A stretch of DNA of 64,000 nt from Actinomadura sp. WMMA1423 (GCF_006547145.1 NZ_CP041244.1:5146001-5210000); one strand, 5' to 3'. Counted from the stretch's first letter, positions 1 to 9,222 are shown. Translations and numbers: made by a program. The notes: generated by a model not told the origin, from the letters alone.

Positions 1-2
1 TC

Positions 3-1511
3 TTCGCGATGGTCCTCACGCTGTCGGCGTTCGCGGAGGTCGGCCTCGCCCGTGACGGGAACATCCCGGGCGGCCTGTTCATCTACGGCGGCGGCCTGGT
101 CGTGCTGGCCCTGGCCGCCTACGTCATCCAGGCGAAGTTCACCCCCTACGCCGACCCGCTGCTGCTGCCGCTCGCCGTGGCGCTGAACGGCATCGGGCTC
201 GCGATGATCTACCGGCTCGACCTCGACACCAGCCACACCAAGAAGGTCGCGGCCGCGGCGGGCAAGAAGCTGCTCCCCGACGCCGCCGACGCGCCCGGCC
301 AACTGATGTGGACGTTCGTCGGGATCGGCCTGTTCGTCGCCGCCGTGCTGATCATGCGTGACACCGACAAGCCGGACGCGCCGCTGTCGTTCACGCCGAA
401 GACCGCGCAGCGCTACACGTACCTGATCGGGCTCAGCGCGGTCATCCTGCTGCTGCTGCCGATCGTCCCCGGCATCGGCGCGGAGATCAACGGCGCCCGG
501 GTGTGGATCCATCTGGGTCCGTTCTCGGTGCAGCCGGGCGAGTTCGCGAAGCTCCTGCTGGTCGTGTTCTTCGCCGGCTACCTGGTGAACAAGCGGCAGG
601 CGATGTCGCTGATCGGCAAGAAGTTCGGCCCGATCAGCCTGCCGCGGGCCCGCGACCTCGGCCCGATCATGGTGATCTGGTTCTTCTGCCTGGGCGTGCT
701 GTTCATGCAGAAGGACCTCGGCACCGCGCTGCTGTTCTTCGGCCTGTTCGTGTCGATGCTGTACATCGCGACCCAGCGGGTGTCCTGGGTGGTGATCGGT
801 GTCGGGCTGCTGGCGATCGGCATCTTCATCGCGACGCTGCTGCCGTTCATGGGCCACGTGAACCAGCGCATCGACATCTGGCAGAACCCGAAGCCCTACT
901 TCGACGGCGGCTGCCTGCTGGAGACCGGCAAGGTCGTCCCGGTCAACCCCGACACCGACATCTTCAAGAAGTACAAGGCGCAGGGCAGCATCTCGCCGGG
1001 CTTCTCGGCCTGCGCCGAGCTGGGCGGAGAGTACTCCGACAGCGCGCAGCTCATGAAGGGCCTGTTCGCGCTCGGCCAGGGCGGCGTCCTCGGCACCGGG
1101 CTCGGCCAGGGCGAGCCGTGGCGGACGCCCCTGTCGTTCAGCGACTTCATCTTCGACTCGCTCGGCGAGGAGCTCGGGCTCACCGGGCTGATGGTGCTGC
1201 TGCTGATATACGCGTTGATCGTGCAACGCGGGATGAAGACGGCCGTGGCGGCGCGGGACCCGTTCCTGAAGCTGTTCGCGGGCGGCGTGTCGTTCGTGCT
1301 CGCCCTCCAGGTCTTCGTGATCGTCGGGGGCGTCACACGGCTCATCCCGCTCACCGGCCTGACGACGCCCTTCCTGTCCCAGGGCGGTTCGTCGCTGATG
1401 GCCAACTGGATCCTGATCGCGATTCTGGTGCGGATGAGCCACGACGCGCGCAAGCCGGCTCCGCAGGCGATCCAGGACGAGGGCATGACCCAGATCGTGA
1501 GCACGAGGTGA
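3..1511 (+). CDS. rodA: SEDS-family peptidoglycan glycosyltransferase RodA/FtsW (5' partial)
   Basis: Polytopic membrane protein that polymerises lipid II into glycan strands during cell elongation, working with the class B transpeptidase encoded next. The reading frame is open to the window edge, and the first visible Met falls inside what looks like the first membrane helix, so the true start lies upstream. Several hydrophobic helices, the GHVNQRIDIWQNP segment preceding the large extracytoplasmic loop, and the C-terminal TPFLSQGGSSLMANW motif are SEDS hallmarks. Followed after 10 bases by pbpA, then pknA and pknB, the classic actinobacterial order, which favours RodA over the divisome FtsW copy. 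Confidence 0.93.
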   Translation, partial: FAMVLTLSAFAEVGLARDGNIPGGLFIYGGGLVVLALAAYVIQAKFTPYADPLLLPLAVALNGIGLAMIYRLDLDTSHTKKVAAAAGKKLLPDAADAPGQLMWTFVGIGLFVAAVLIMRDTDKPDAPLSFTPKTAQRYTYLIGLSAVILLLLPIVPGIGAEINGARVWIHLGPFSVQPGEFAKLLLVVFFAGYLVNKRQAMSLIGKKFGPISLPRARDLGPIMVIWFFCLGVLFMQKDLGTALLFFGLFVSMLYIATQRVSWVVIGVGLLAIGIFIATLLPFMGHVNQRIDIWQNPKPYFDGGCLLETGKVVPVNPDTDIFKKYKAQGSISPGFSACAELGGEYSDSAQLMKGLFALGQGGVLGTGLGQGEPWRTPLSFSDFIFDSLGEELGLTGLMVLLLIYALIVQRGMKTAVAARDPFLKLFAGGVSFVLALQVFVIVGGVTRLIPLTGLTTPFLSQGGSSLMANWILIAILVRMSHDARKPAPQAIQDEGMTQIVSTR

Positions 1512-1521
1512 CTACCCCCCT

Positions 1522-3003
1522 ATGAACATGGACAAGCCGGTTCGGCGGGTGGCGATCTTCGCGCTGCTGCTGTTCTTCGGACTGATGGCGCAGGTCAACT
1601 ACGTCCAGGGCAGCCAGGCCGAAGACCTGCGGACCGACGCGCGCAACAGCCGCCAGTACGCCGACGTGTTCAACTCGCCGCGCGGCCGGATCTCGGCGGG
1701 CGGCGAGGTGTTGGTGAGCTCGGAGAAGACCGGCAAGGACAACCCGAAGTACGGCCGGACCTACAAGGACGGGCCGGTCTTCGCGCCGATCACCGGGTAC
1801 TTCAACGGCAACGCCACGCAGGTCGAGCGGGCCTACAACTCGCTGCTCGGCGGCAAGGACAAGCGGATCACCCAGCAGCGCTGGTTCGACACGTTCATCG
1901 GCAAGAAGGCCGAGGGCGCGAACGTCGAGCTGACGATCGACCCGCAGGCGCAGCGCACCGCCTACGAGCAGCTGAAGGCGGGGGTCTCGAACGGCCGCCG
2001 CGGCGGCGCCGTAGTGATCGACGTGAAGTCGGGCGCGGTCAAGGTGGCGGCCTCGTGGCCCTCGTTCGACCCCAACGAGGTCGCGCCGCAGACGGGCGAG
2101 AAGGGCGGCAAGCGCCTGGAGCAGCTCGACAAGGGCGAGGGCGTCATCAAGCCGCTGGTCGACAACGCGCTCAGCCAGACGTTCCCGCCCGGCTCGTCGT
2201 TCAAGACGGTGGTGTCGGCGATCGGGATGCAGAAGCTCGGCCTGAACAGCTCCTCGACGGTGAACACCGGGCAGCTGATCCTGCCGGAGTCGGGCCGCCC
2301 GCTGCCGAACTCGCACGACAGCGGCAGCTGCGCCGGGTCCGCCCCGCTGCGCGGCGCCTTCGCCGAGTCCTGCAACACCTCGTTCGCGAAGATGGCGCTG
2401 GACATGGGCATCCAGGAGCTGCACGACGGCGCCGAGAGCTTCGGCTTCGGCGAGCACGTGGAGCTGGAGCCCGACATGTACGCCGCGGAGAGCGACATCC
2501 CGGTCTCCATCAAGGACGCCGAGGGCAAGACCATCCAGACCGGCAAGGACGGCACGGCCCGCTCCGGCATCGGCCAGGAGAACGTGCGGGCCACCCCGCT
2601 GCAGATGGCGATGGTCGCCTGCGCGGTCGCCAACGGCGGCAAGATCATGAACCCGTACGTGGTGCAGAAGGTCCGCGCCAAGGACCAGAGTGAGCTCTAC
2701 AACGCCTCGCCGAAGGAGTTCGGGAAGGCGATGAGCGGCGACCAGGCCGGGCAGCTGGAGGACATGATGCGCGCGGTGGTCTCCGAGGGCACCGCGAAGA
2801 ACCTGCAGGGCAAGCGGATCGCCGGCAAGACCGGTACCGCCGAGCAGGGCCCCGGCAACCCGAACGCGAACTGGTTCGTCGGGTTCAGCCCGGTCGAGAA
2901 CCCGCGCTACGCGTTCGCCGTGATGGTCGAGACCCCCGGCTCCGGCGCCGCCAACGCGGGCCCCGTCGCGGGGGCGATCATGGCGAAGGTCCTGCAGAAG
3001 TGA
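1522..3003 (+). CDS. pbpA: Class B penicillin-binding protein PbpA (transpeptidase)
   Basis: 493-residue D,D-transpeptidase cross-linking peptidoglycan; partner of RodA. A short cytoplasmic N-terminus is followed by one membrane anchor (about residues 8-28). The penicillin-binding domain carries all three active-site motifs: SSFK (Ser225/Lys228), SCN (283-285) and KTG (436-438). The ATG at 1522 has a GAGGTGA Shine-Dalgarno overlapping the rodA stop. The 3' end overlaps the next kinase gene by 4 bases, so translation is probably coupled. Length matches mycobacterial PbpA, a phosphorylation target of PknB-type kinases. Confidence 0.94.
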   Translation: MNMDKPVRRVAIFALLLFFGLMAQVNYVQGSQAEDLRTDARNSRQYADVFNSPRGRISAGGEVLVSSEKTGKDNPKYGRTYKDGPVFAPITGYFNGNATQVERAYNSLLGGKDKRITQQRWFDTFIGKKAEGANVELTIDPQAQRTAYEQLKAGVSNGRRGGAVVIDVKSGAVKVAASWPSFDPNEVAPQTGEKGGKRLEQLDKGEGVIKPLVDNALSQTFPPGSSFKTVVSAIGMQKLGLNSSSTVNTGQLILPESGRPLPNSHDSGSCAGSAPLRGAFAESCNTSFAKMALDMGIQELHDGAESFGFGEHVELEPDMYAAESDIPVSIKDAEGKTIQTGKDGTARSGIGQENVRATPLQMAMVACAVANGGKIMNPYVVQKVRAKDQSELYNASPKEFGKAMSGDQAGQLEDMMRAVVSEGTAKNLQGKRIAGKTGTAEQGPGNPNANWFVGFSPVENPRYAFAVMVETPGSGAANAGPVAGAIMAKVLQK

Positions 3004-4457
3004 GTACGGGCCTCGTCCTGAACGACCGGTACCGGCTGCTGGAGCGGCTGGCGATCGGCGGGATGGGCGAGGTCTGGCGCGCGTCCGACGCGCTGTCGGG
3101 GCGGCTGGTCGCGGTGAAGCTGCTGCGCCTGGAGCTCGGCTCGGACGTGCGGGCGCGGGGCCGGTTCGAGTCGGAGGCGCGGTTCGCCGCGGAGCTGCGG
3201 CACCCGGGGATCGCGCGCGCGTTCGACTACGGCGAGCAGGACGGCCGGACGTTCCTGGTGATGGAGCTGGTGCCCGGCGAGCCGCTGGACGAGATCCTCG
3301 CGCGTGACGGCGGACTGCCGCTGGAGGCCGTACTCGACCTGATCGTGCAGGCGGGGCGGGCGCTGTCGGTCGCGCACGCGGCCGGGATCGTGCATCGCGA
3401 CGTCAAGCCGGCGAACCTGATGGTGGCCCCGGACGGCACCCTGAAGATCACCGACTTCGGGATCGCCCGGCGGCTGGCGGCGGCGTCGCAGACCCAGACC
3501 GGGATGGTCATGGGGACGGCGCACTACATCTCGCCGGAGCAGGCGCAGGGCCTGAGGCTGTCGCCCTCGGCGGACCTCTACTCGCTGGGCGCGGTGGCCT
3601 ACGAGTGCCTGACGGGCGCTCCGCCGTTCGACGGGCGGACGCCGGTGGAGGTGGCGCTCAAGCACGTCCGCGACGCGCCCGCGGAACTGCCGTCCCGGGT
3701 GCCCGGCCGGGCCCGCGAGCTGGTCATGGAGATGCTCGCGAAGGAGCCCGCCGACCGTCCCGCGGACGCCGACACGGTGGCCGCCCGGGCGCTCGGCATC
3801 CGCGCGTCGCTCAGCACGGCGGCGGGCGGAGCCTCGGTGGGCGGCACGGCCCGCGGCGGGCGGGTGGACGCGAGCCGCAGCGGCGCTCGCCGATCTCCCG
3901 CCGCCACCGGCAGGGATCGCCTTGTCGTAGAAGCATCAACTTTGTCGGGATTTGACGCTGGCGACGGGGCGGATAACCTCGCCAGCGGAACAGGGTCCGG
4001 GCAACGGCGCCCGGCCCTGGCGTACGCGTTCGTCGCGGCCGCCGTGGTACTGGTGTGCGTCATCGTCGTCGGCTCCCTGTGGAAGGGGCTGGCGTTCGCC
4101 GGGCCGAGCGAGGACCAGCGGGACCCGCCCGCGGCCCCCGCCACCCGGCCGGTCGGGGACGGCAGCGTCGGAGACCCGGCGTCAACGGCCCCCGCCGCCC
4201 CGCCGCGGCACACCGCGAGGAGCACTCCGAGGCCGGCTGTCCCGCCGCGGCACCGGACGCATAGGATCCGTCCGTCAACGCAGGCGACCCCCAAGGCGTC
4301 CCTTTCCCGTAAGCCATTCAGGAATCCGCCCCGGGCGACTCCCACCGCCCCCGAGCCCACACCCGCACCGACGGGGAGCACCACGACTCCGTCAACTCCG
4401 AGCCCGGATCCCCCGCCCACCCAGGAGGGGAAGCTAGGTTCTGGAGACAAGGTGTAG
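3000..4457 (+). CDS. pknA: Membrane Ser/Thr protein kinase, PknA-like
   Basis: Hanks-type kinase; GTG start overlaps the pbpA stop. Catalytic Lys40, HRD with Asp134, DFG at 152-154, a TQT activation-loop pair (Thr165/Thr167) and SPE at 178-180 are all present. A single membrane helix follows (encoded near 4019-4080). The extracytoplasmic tail is about 120 residues of Pro/Thr/Arg-rich low-complexity sequence without PASTA repeats. Position between pbpA and pknB identifies it as PknA, a regulator of growth and cell shape. The short unordered tail suggests that ligand sensing is left to PknB. Confidence 0.9.
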   Translation: MSTGLVLNDRYRLLERLAIGGMGEVWRASDALSGRLVAVKLLRLELGSDVRARGRFESEARFAAELRHPGIARAFDYGEQDGRTFLVMELVPGEPLDEILARDGGLPLEAVLDLIVQAGRALSVAHAAGIVHRDVKPANLMVAPDGTLKITDFGIARRLAAASQTQTGMVMGTAHYISPEQAQGLRLSPSADLYSLGAVAYECLTGAPPFDGRTPVEVALKHVRDAPAELPSRVPGRARELVMEMLAKEPADRPADADTVAARALGIRASLSTAAGGASVGGTARGGRVDASRSGARRSPAATGRDRLVVEASTLSGFDAGDGADNLASGTGSGQRRPALAYAFVAAAVVLVCVIVVGSLWKGLAFAGPSEDQRDPPAAPATRPVGDGSVGDPASTAPAAPPRHTARSTPRPAVPPRHRTHRIRPSTQATPKASLSRKPFRNPPRATPTAPEPTPAPTGSTTTPSTPSPDPPPTQEGKLGSGDKV

Positions 4458-4479
4458 ACGTACGAGGGAAAGTGCACAT

Positions 4480-6306
4480 ATGAGTCAACCTCGGCTGCTC
4501 GGCGGCCGCTACGAGCTCGAGACGGTCATCGGGCGCGGCGGCATGGCCGAGGTCTACCGTGCCCGGGACCGCCGCCTCGATCGCGTCGTCGCGATCAAGA
4601 CGCTGCGGTCCGATCTGGCCCGCGACCCCACGTTCCAGGCCCGGTTCCGGCGCGAGGCCCAGTCGGCCGCGTCGCTGAACCACCCCTCGGTCGTCGCCGT
4701 GTACGACACCGGCGAGGACGTGATCGGCGACACCTCGATCCCGTACATCGTCATGGAGTACGTGGACGGGAGCACGCTGCGCGACCTGCTGAGGGAGAAC
4801 CGCGCGCTGCTGCCGGACAAGGCCCTGGAGATCACCGACGGGATCCTGCGGGCGCTGGACTACAGCCACCGCGGCGGCATCGTGCACCGCGACATCAAGC
4901 CGGCCAACGTGATGCTCACCCGGCAGCACGAGGTCAAGGTGATGGACTTCGGCATCGCCCGGGCCATGGCCGACACGGCGTCCACGATGACCCAGACCGC
5001 CCAGGTGATCGGTACCGCGCAGTACCTGTCGCCCGAGCAGGCGCGCGGCGAGCGGGTGGACGCCCGCAGCGACATCTACTCGACCGGCTGCGTGCTGTAC
5101 GAGCTGCTCACCGGCAAGCCGCCGTTCACCGGCGACTCCCCGGTCGCGATCGCCTACCAGCACGTGCGGGAGGAGCCGGTCCCGCCCTCGCAGGTGGACC
5201 CGCAGATCCCGCAGTGGGCCGACGCCATCGTGCTGAAGGCGATGGCCAAGGACGCCGACCACCGCTACCAGAACGCGACGGAGTTCCGGCAGGAGATCCA
5301 GCGCGTCCTGCAGGGCCAGCCCGTGGCATCGACGGCGGCGTCCACGATGCTGATGAGCGGCCAGCCGCAGGGCACGCAGATGATGGGCGCGTACGGCGGC
5401 GGCCCGGCGCGCACGCAGGTGCGGCGGCCGCAGGACGACGGGTACGGCCTGCCGCCCGTCCACTACGACGACGACGGCGCCGGACGCGACGGCGCCGGCA
5501 AGAAGGCCGCGCTGTGGGTGGGGCTCGCCGTGCTGTTCATCGGCGGCGCCGCGCTCATCGGCTGGCTGCTGAGCAGTGGTGGCGACAAGGGCAACGACCA
5601 GGTCGCGATCCCGCAGAGCATCGTCAACGTCAAGGAGAGCGACGCGACGGCCGAGCTCACCAAGCTCGGCTTCACGGTCGGCGAGCCGAAGACCGACTAC
5701 AGCAGCGACGTCGAGAGCGGCTACGTGATCGGCTCCGACCCGCAGCCCGGCACGAAGGCCGACAAGGGCGCCACGGTGACGCTGCTGGTCTCCAAGGGGC
5801 CGAAGCCGCCCACGGAGATCGAGATCCCCGACGTGGCCGGCAAGCCGTACGGCACGGCGAAGAAGATACTGGAGGGCCGCGGGTTCGAGATCGAGAAGAG
5901 ATTCGAGTCGAGCGACAGCGTGCCGCGCGGCAACGTGATCTCGACCGACCCGACCGGCGGCTCGAAGGCCAAGAAGGGCTCGACCGTCACGCTGACGGTG
6001 TCGAACGGCCCGTCGAGCCTGAAGGTGCCGAGCCTGTTCAACAACAGCCAGCGGGCCGCGTGCGGCAAGCTGGAGGGCCTCGGTCTGAAGTGCAACGTGC
6101 AGAAGGGGCAGCCGCCGCCCGACAAGCAGGTCGCCCCCGGCTTCGTCTACGACCAGCAGCCGGGTGAGGGCGCGACGGTCGCGCCGGGCGACACCGTGAC
6201 GATCTTCGTCGCGGACAAGCCGCAGCAGCAGACGCCGCCCCCGGGGCAGGGCACGCCCACGCCGGGCTTCCCCGGCTTCCCGGGCAACGGCGACGGCCAG
6301 GGCTGA
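4480..6306 (+). CDS. pknB: Ser/Thr protein kinase PknB with three PASTA domains
   Basis: 608-residue sensor kinase coordinating cell-wall synthesis. Lys40, HRD/Asp138, DFG 156-158 and the activation-loop TQT pair Thr171/Thr173 sit at the same numbers as in mycobacterial PknB. A membrane helix at about 344-365 is followed by three PASTA repeats (roughly 374-445, 446-513 and 514-585) that in this family bind muropeptides or lipid II, then a Pro/Gly-rich tail. The best-known homologues have four PASTA units, so this one is a repeat shorter. Last gene of the rodA-pbpA-pknA-pknB operon; hairpins follow. Confidence 0.95.
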   Translation: MSQPRLLGGRYELETVIGRGGMAEVYRARDRRLDRVVAIKTLRSDLARDPTFQARFRREAQSAASLNHPSVVAVYDTGEDVIGDTSIPYIVMEYVDGSTLRDLLRENRALLPDKALEITDGILRALDYSHRGGIVHRDIKPANVMLTRQHEVKVMDFGIARAMADTASTMTQTAQVIGTAQYLSPEQARGERVDARSDIYSTGCVLYELLTGKPPFTGDSPVAIAYQHVREEPVPPSQVDPQIPQWADAIVLKAMAKDADHRYQNATEFRQEIQRVLQGQPVASTAASTMLMSGQPQGTQMMGAYGGGPARTQVRRPQDDGYGLPPVHYDDDGAGRDGAGKKAALWVGLAVLFIGGAALIGWLLSSGGDKGNDQVAIPQSIVNVKESDATAELTKLGFTVGEPKTDYSSDVESGYVIGSDPQPGTKADKGATVTLLVSKGPKPPTEIEIPDVAGKPYGTAKKILEGRGFEIEKRFESSDSVPRGNVISTDPTGGSKAKKGSTVTLTVSNGPSSLKVPSLFNNSQRAACGKLEGLGLKCNVQKGQPPPDKQVAPGFVYDQQPGEGATVAPGDTVTIFVADKPQQQTPPPGQGTPTPGFPGFPGNGDGQG

Positions 6307-6317
6307 CCGGTAACGGA

Positions 6318-6353
6318 CGAGGGCCCCGTCTCCGCGAGGAGGCGGGGCCCTCG
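6318..6353 (+). terminator. Hairpin terminator after pknB
   Basis: Perfect 11-bp stem CGAGGGCCCCG/CGGGGCCCTCG with a 14-nt loop, directly after the pknB stop and without a U-tract, as is usual in actinomycetes. Confidence 0.7.
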
Positions 6354-6400
6354 GACGTCCGCGGGCGGGGCGGCAAGGCCGGACGGGCCCGGGCATGAGA

Positions 6401-6441
6401 GAAGGGCCTCCGCCACTCGGGGGCAATGGCGGAAGCCCTTC
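6401..6441. terminator. Second hairpin between convergent pknB and trpG
   Basis: 15-bp stem with one mismatch (GAAGGGCCTCCGCCA/TGGCGGAAGCCCTTC). Lying between convergent genes, it can serve both directions. Confidence 0.65.
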
Positions 6442-6519
6442 ATCATGGTCTTCGTCCCACCCTCATGGGACGTTACGGATTTCAACCGAAATTTTCTGAG
6501 TTTGTGTGAGATGGGAGCG

Positions 6520-7122
6520 CTACCCCGTGCCGGCCCCGTGAAGGCGCAGGTCGTCGCAGGTGGCGAGCCAGTTCCGGAGCAGCCGGTGGCCGGCGGTCGA
6601 GAGGATCGACTCGGGGTGGAACTGGACGCCCTCCACTGGGCGGCTCCGGTGGCGCAGGCCCATGACGACCCCGTCGCGGGTGCGGGCGGTCACCTCCAGG
6701 ACGTCCGCCGGGACGGTCCCGGGCACGACGGCGAGCGAGTGGTAGCGGGTCGCGGCGAACGGGTCCGGCAGGCCGCGGAAGACGCCGGCGCCGTCATGAC
6801 CGATCTCGCTCGTGAAGCCGTGGACGATCTCGGGCGCGCGGGCGACCGTCGCGCCGTGCACGTGGGCGATCACTTGGAGGCCGAGGCAGACGCCGAGCAG
6901 CGGGGTGCCGCGGCGCTCGGCGTCCCGGACGAGGTCGAGGCACACGCCGGCGTCCGCGGGATGGCCCGGCCCGGGGCTGAGCAGGACGCCGTCGACGTGC
7001 GAGGCGTCCTGGACGGCGACGTCCGAGCGGTCCTTGACAACGCAATCAGCGCCGAGCTCCAGCAGGTACTGGACGATGTTGTAGACGAAGCTGTCGTGGT
7101 TGTCGACGACGAGGACGCGCAT
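6520..7122 (-). CDS. trpG: Glutamine amidotransferase subunit (TrpG/PabA type)
   Basis: 200-residue class I glutamine amidotransferase that hydrolyses glutamine and channels ammonia to a chorismate-using partner (anthranilate or aminodeoxychorismate synthase). Nucleophile Cys79 in GVCLGLQ and the His169/Glu171 pair in HPES are intact. The start MRVLVVDNHDSFVYN is the typical family N-terminus. This TrpG/PabA copy is the conserved neighbour of pknB in actinobacteria. No synthase component I is nearby, so it must pair with a distant partner; folate or tryptophan use cannot be decided here. Confidence 0.9.
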   Translation of the reverse strand: MRVLVVDNHDSFVYNIVQYLLELGADCVVKDRSDVAVQDASHVDGVLLSPGPGHPADAGVCLDLVRDAERRGTPLLGVCLGLQVIAHVHGATVARAPEIVHGFTSEIGHDGAGVFRGLPDPFAATRYHSLAVVPGTVPADVLEVTARTRDGVVMGLRHRSRPVEGVQFHPESILSTAGHRLLRNWLATCDDLRLHGAGTG

Positions 7123-7128
7123 CGCGGG

Positions 7129-7317
7129 TCAGCCCGGGGTCGCGGAGCCGGTCGGCGCCGGGTCCTGGACGACTCCGTGGTCGAACTGGACCTTGGGCTC
7201 GACCCACGGGAACACCAGGTACCAGAGGATCGCGGCGACCGCGGCGAGGATGCCGAGCGCGGTCGCGGTCTTGGTCTGCCAGGCGCCGGGCAGCCGGCGC
7301 CAGATCCAGGCGTACAC
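7129..7317 (-). CDS. Small single-span membrane protein beside sortase
   Basis: 62-residue protein starting at a GTG with an AGGAGG box four bases upstream, a strong reason to call it although it is short. It has a basic N-terminus (YAWIWRRLPGAWQTK), one hydrophobic helix (about 18-38) ending in WYLVFPWVEP, and a hydrophilic Pro/Thr-rich tail. It sits between the sortase (8 bases upstream) and trpG (6 bases downstream) on the same strand, so is probably co-transcribed. Function unknown. Confidence 0.75.
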   Translation of the reverse strand: MYAWIWRRLPGAWQTKTATALGILAAVAAILWYLVFPWVEPKVQFDHGVVQDPAPTGSATPG

Positions 7318-7325
7318 GGGGCCTC

Positions 7326-7970
7326 CTAGGTGCCGGCGGCCTGCCGCGCCGATGCCGCGCGCGGCAGCGCCTCGGTCAGCTCGCCGAAGATGATCATCCG
7401 CTCCGCGGCGGAGTACTTGGGGTGGCAGGTGGTGAGCGTGATGAGCCGCTCGGTCGGGCGCCGCTTGGGGTGGAACGGGACGGGCGCGGTCACCTCCACC
7501 GCCGACGGCTTCACGATCCGCCGGTCGGTGACCTTGTAGACGTACTGCTCGTCCCGGGTGTCGATGAGGATCCTGTCGCCGCGGTCCAGTTCGCCGAGCC
7601 GGTTGAACGGAGCGGAGTAGGTCGTGCGGTGCCCGGAGATCACGAAGTTGCCCACCTGGCCGGGCAGCGCGCTGCCCGGGTAGTGGCCGGGCCCCTTGCG
7701 CAGGTCGGCGCGGTCGACGCCCTCGATCACGACGAAGCGGTAGTGATCGCCGAACCGGGGGATGCGGATCACGGCCAGCCCCTTGCCGAGCTTGACCTTC
7801 TCGGTGGTGACCTTGGTGGCCCGCCAGTTCCGCAGCATCTCGTCGTCGAGCCGGTCCTGCGCCCCCTTGGTGTACTGGCCGGTGCCCCACAGCTCGTACG
7901 TCACGAACAGCATGACGACCAGCCCGGCGGTGATGCACAGCTCGCCCATGCCACGGATCACCGTGCGCAC
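7326..7970 (-). CDS. Class E sortase
   Basis: 214-residue membrane-anchored cysteine transpeptidase that attaches secreted proteins to the cell wall. The N-terminal signal anchor (about 8-25) is followed by a sortase barrel with catalytic His114 (ISGHRTT), Cys182 (TLTTCHP) and Arg191. Class E enzymes favour LAXTG-type signals in high-GC actinobacteria; no substrate gene is seen in this window. GTG start with GAGGAGG five bases before it. The position next to DUF881 and trpG is conserved in actinomycetes. Confidence 0.92.
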   Translation of the reverse strand: MRTVIRGMGELCITAGLVVMLFVTYELWGTGQYTKGAQDRLDDEMLRNWRATKVTTEKVKLGKGLAVIRIPRFGDHYRFVVIEGVDRADLRKGPGHYPGSALPGQVGNFVISGHRTTYSAPFNRLGELDRGDRILIDTRDEQYVYKVTDRRIVKPSAVEVTAPVPFHPKRRPTERLITLTTCHPKYSAAERMIIFGELTEALPRAASARQAAGT

Positions 7971-7993
7971 CGCGTCCTCCTCTGCTGGGGGGT

Positions 7994-8749
7994 TCAGCCG
8001 CCTTTGGGCGGTTCCGCCGGAACCGTAGCGTGCTTCATGGTCACGTTGCCGGTGTAGGGCGGCAACGTGGCGCGTTCCACGGTCCGCACCGCGTAGCCGA
8101 GCCCGTAGGCGCGGACGTACTTGCGGTAGACCGCGATCTCACGGGACGCGCCGAGCGCCGCGCGCAGCCGGACCGGGTCGCCGACGGCGGTGATCCGGAA
8201 CGGCGGGGAGTACACGACGCCCTGGAGGATCAGCGTATTGCCGACGCACCGCACCGCGCTGGTCGAGATCACCCGCTGGTCCATGATCTGCATCGCGCGG
8301 GCCCCGCCCGCCCAGAGCGCGTTGACGACGGACTGGACGTCGCTCTGGTGCACGACGAGGTCGTCCGGGCGGACGCCGCGAGGCAGTTCGCCCGACTTCG
8401 GCAGCGGCGCGTCGTCCAGCGAGACCCGGACGGCCCGCCCGGCGGCGGGGGTGAACCCCGCCTCGGCGGCCAGCCGGTCGGCCTCCGCCTGAGCGTTTTT
8501 CACCCGGGCATCGTGACGTCCGGCCTCTCGGGAGATACCGTCGACCTGGCGGCGCAACCGCCGGTACTCGGTGCGATCCTGCCGGGCCCGGCGCTGCTCC
8601 GCGGTGATCAGCTCGGTGATCCTGGTCCGGCCCTGCTCGCGCAGGCTCGTGCCGCGGGCCGTGCTCGCGCTCGCCGCGAACAGGGTTCCCGCAAGGAGCG
8701 TGAGAACTGGGATGATGCTTCCCCACGCTGGACGCCGTACGCTGCTCAC
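7994..8749 (-). CDS. DUF881 family protein
   Basis: 251-residue membrane-anchored protein: N-terminal hydrophobic anchor (about 12-30), charged coiled-coil (about 40-90), then the DUF881 domain with the typical VVNALWAGGARAMQIMDQRV and YSPPFRITAVGDP segments. It resembles mycobacterial Rv0012, found at the same place next to crgA. Proteins of this family are linked to the division/sporulation region but have no established biochemical role. Divergent from crgA. Confidence 0.85.
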   Translation of the reverse strand: MSSVRRPAWGSIIPVLTLLAGTLFAASASTARGTSLREQGRTRITELITAEQRRARQDRTEYRRLRRQVDGISREAGRHDARVKNAQAEADRLAAEAGFTPAAGRAVRVSLDDAPLPKSGELPRGVRPDDLVVHQSDVQSVVNALWAGGARAMQIMDQRVISTSAVRCVGNTLILQGVVYSPPFRITAVGDPVRLRAALGASREIAVYRKYVRAYGLGYAVRTVERATLPPYTGNVTMKHATVPAEPPKGG

Positions 8750-8830
8750 CAGCGACTACGCTAACCGACAAACCACCCAAGCGCGGCCCGGCGCTCCGGC
8801 CGCCGGACGCCCGAGGAGATCGATCCCACC

Positions 8831-9088
8831 GTGGCCAAGTCCAAAGTGCGCAAGAAGGCCGTCTACACGCCCCCGCAGAAGTCCAAGGCGCCCGAGGTCA
8901 GCCCGCGCTGGCTCGTGCCGACCATGGTCGGGCTGTGGCTCGTCGGCCTGATCTGGATCGCCGTCTTCTACGTGACGGCCAGCACAGGTACGGATGTGCC
9001 GTTCATGACCGACCTGCACAACTGGAACCTGGGGATCGGCTTCACGGCGATCATCCTCGGTGTGATCCTTTCGACCCGCTGGCGCTGA
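8831..9088 (+). CDS. crgA: Cell division protein CrgA
   Basis: 85-residue protein with a basic N-terminus and two membrane helices (about 27-48 and 66-82), the CrgA/WhiP architecture. CrgA is an actinobacterial divisome factor that influences FtsZ ring formation and recruits septal peptidoglycan enzymes. The GTG start gives MAKSKVRKK, matching family N-termini. Divergent from the DUF881 gene, as elsewhere in Actinobacteria. Confidence 0.94.
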   Translation: MAKSKVRKKAVYTPPQKSKAPEVSPRWLVPTMVGLWLVGLIWIAVFYVTASTGTDVPFMTDLHNWNLGIGFTAIILGVILSTRWR

Positions 9089-9095
9089 TCGCGAG

Positions 9096-9159
9096 TTATC
9101 CACAGGTTGAGGATCGCTCACCGCGCCTTTCCCCAGGTTTTCCACAGGGGGTTTCCACA
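9096..9159. promoter_or_regulatory. DnaA-box-like repeats between crgA and rhomboid gene
   Basis: A perfect TTATCCACA (9096-9104), TTTTCCACA (9138-9146) and GTTTCCACA (9151-9159) lie in the same orientation between two convergent genes. They match the DnaA box consensus TTNTCCACA at 7-9 of 9 positions. The location in an origin-proximal region makes DnaA binding plausible. Confidence 0.5.
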
Positions 9160-9170
9160 GGCGCCGGAGC

Positions 9171-9222
9171 GCGGACGCCGCCGCGTGCGGGCCGGGTGGC
9201 CGGGCGCGCGGGCGGCGTCCGC
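9171..9222. terminator. Long-loop hairpin between convergent crgA and rhomboid gene
   Basis: Perfect 12-bp inverted repeat GCGGACGCCGCC/GGCGGCGTCCGC with a 28-nt GC-rich loop. A candidate bidirectional terminator. Confidence 0.45.

Noticed and set aside
5214..6167. Long alternative frame inside pknB and similar Arg/Pro-rich frames throughout
   Set aside because: Extreme Arg/Gly/Pro content and overlap with clearly conserved genes mark them as shadows of high-GC coding sequence.
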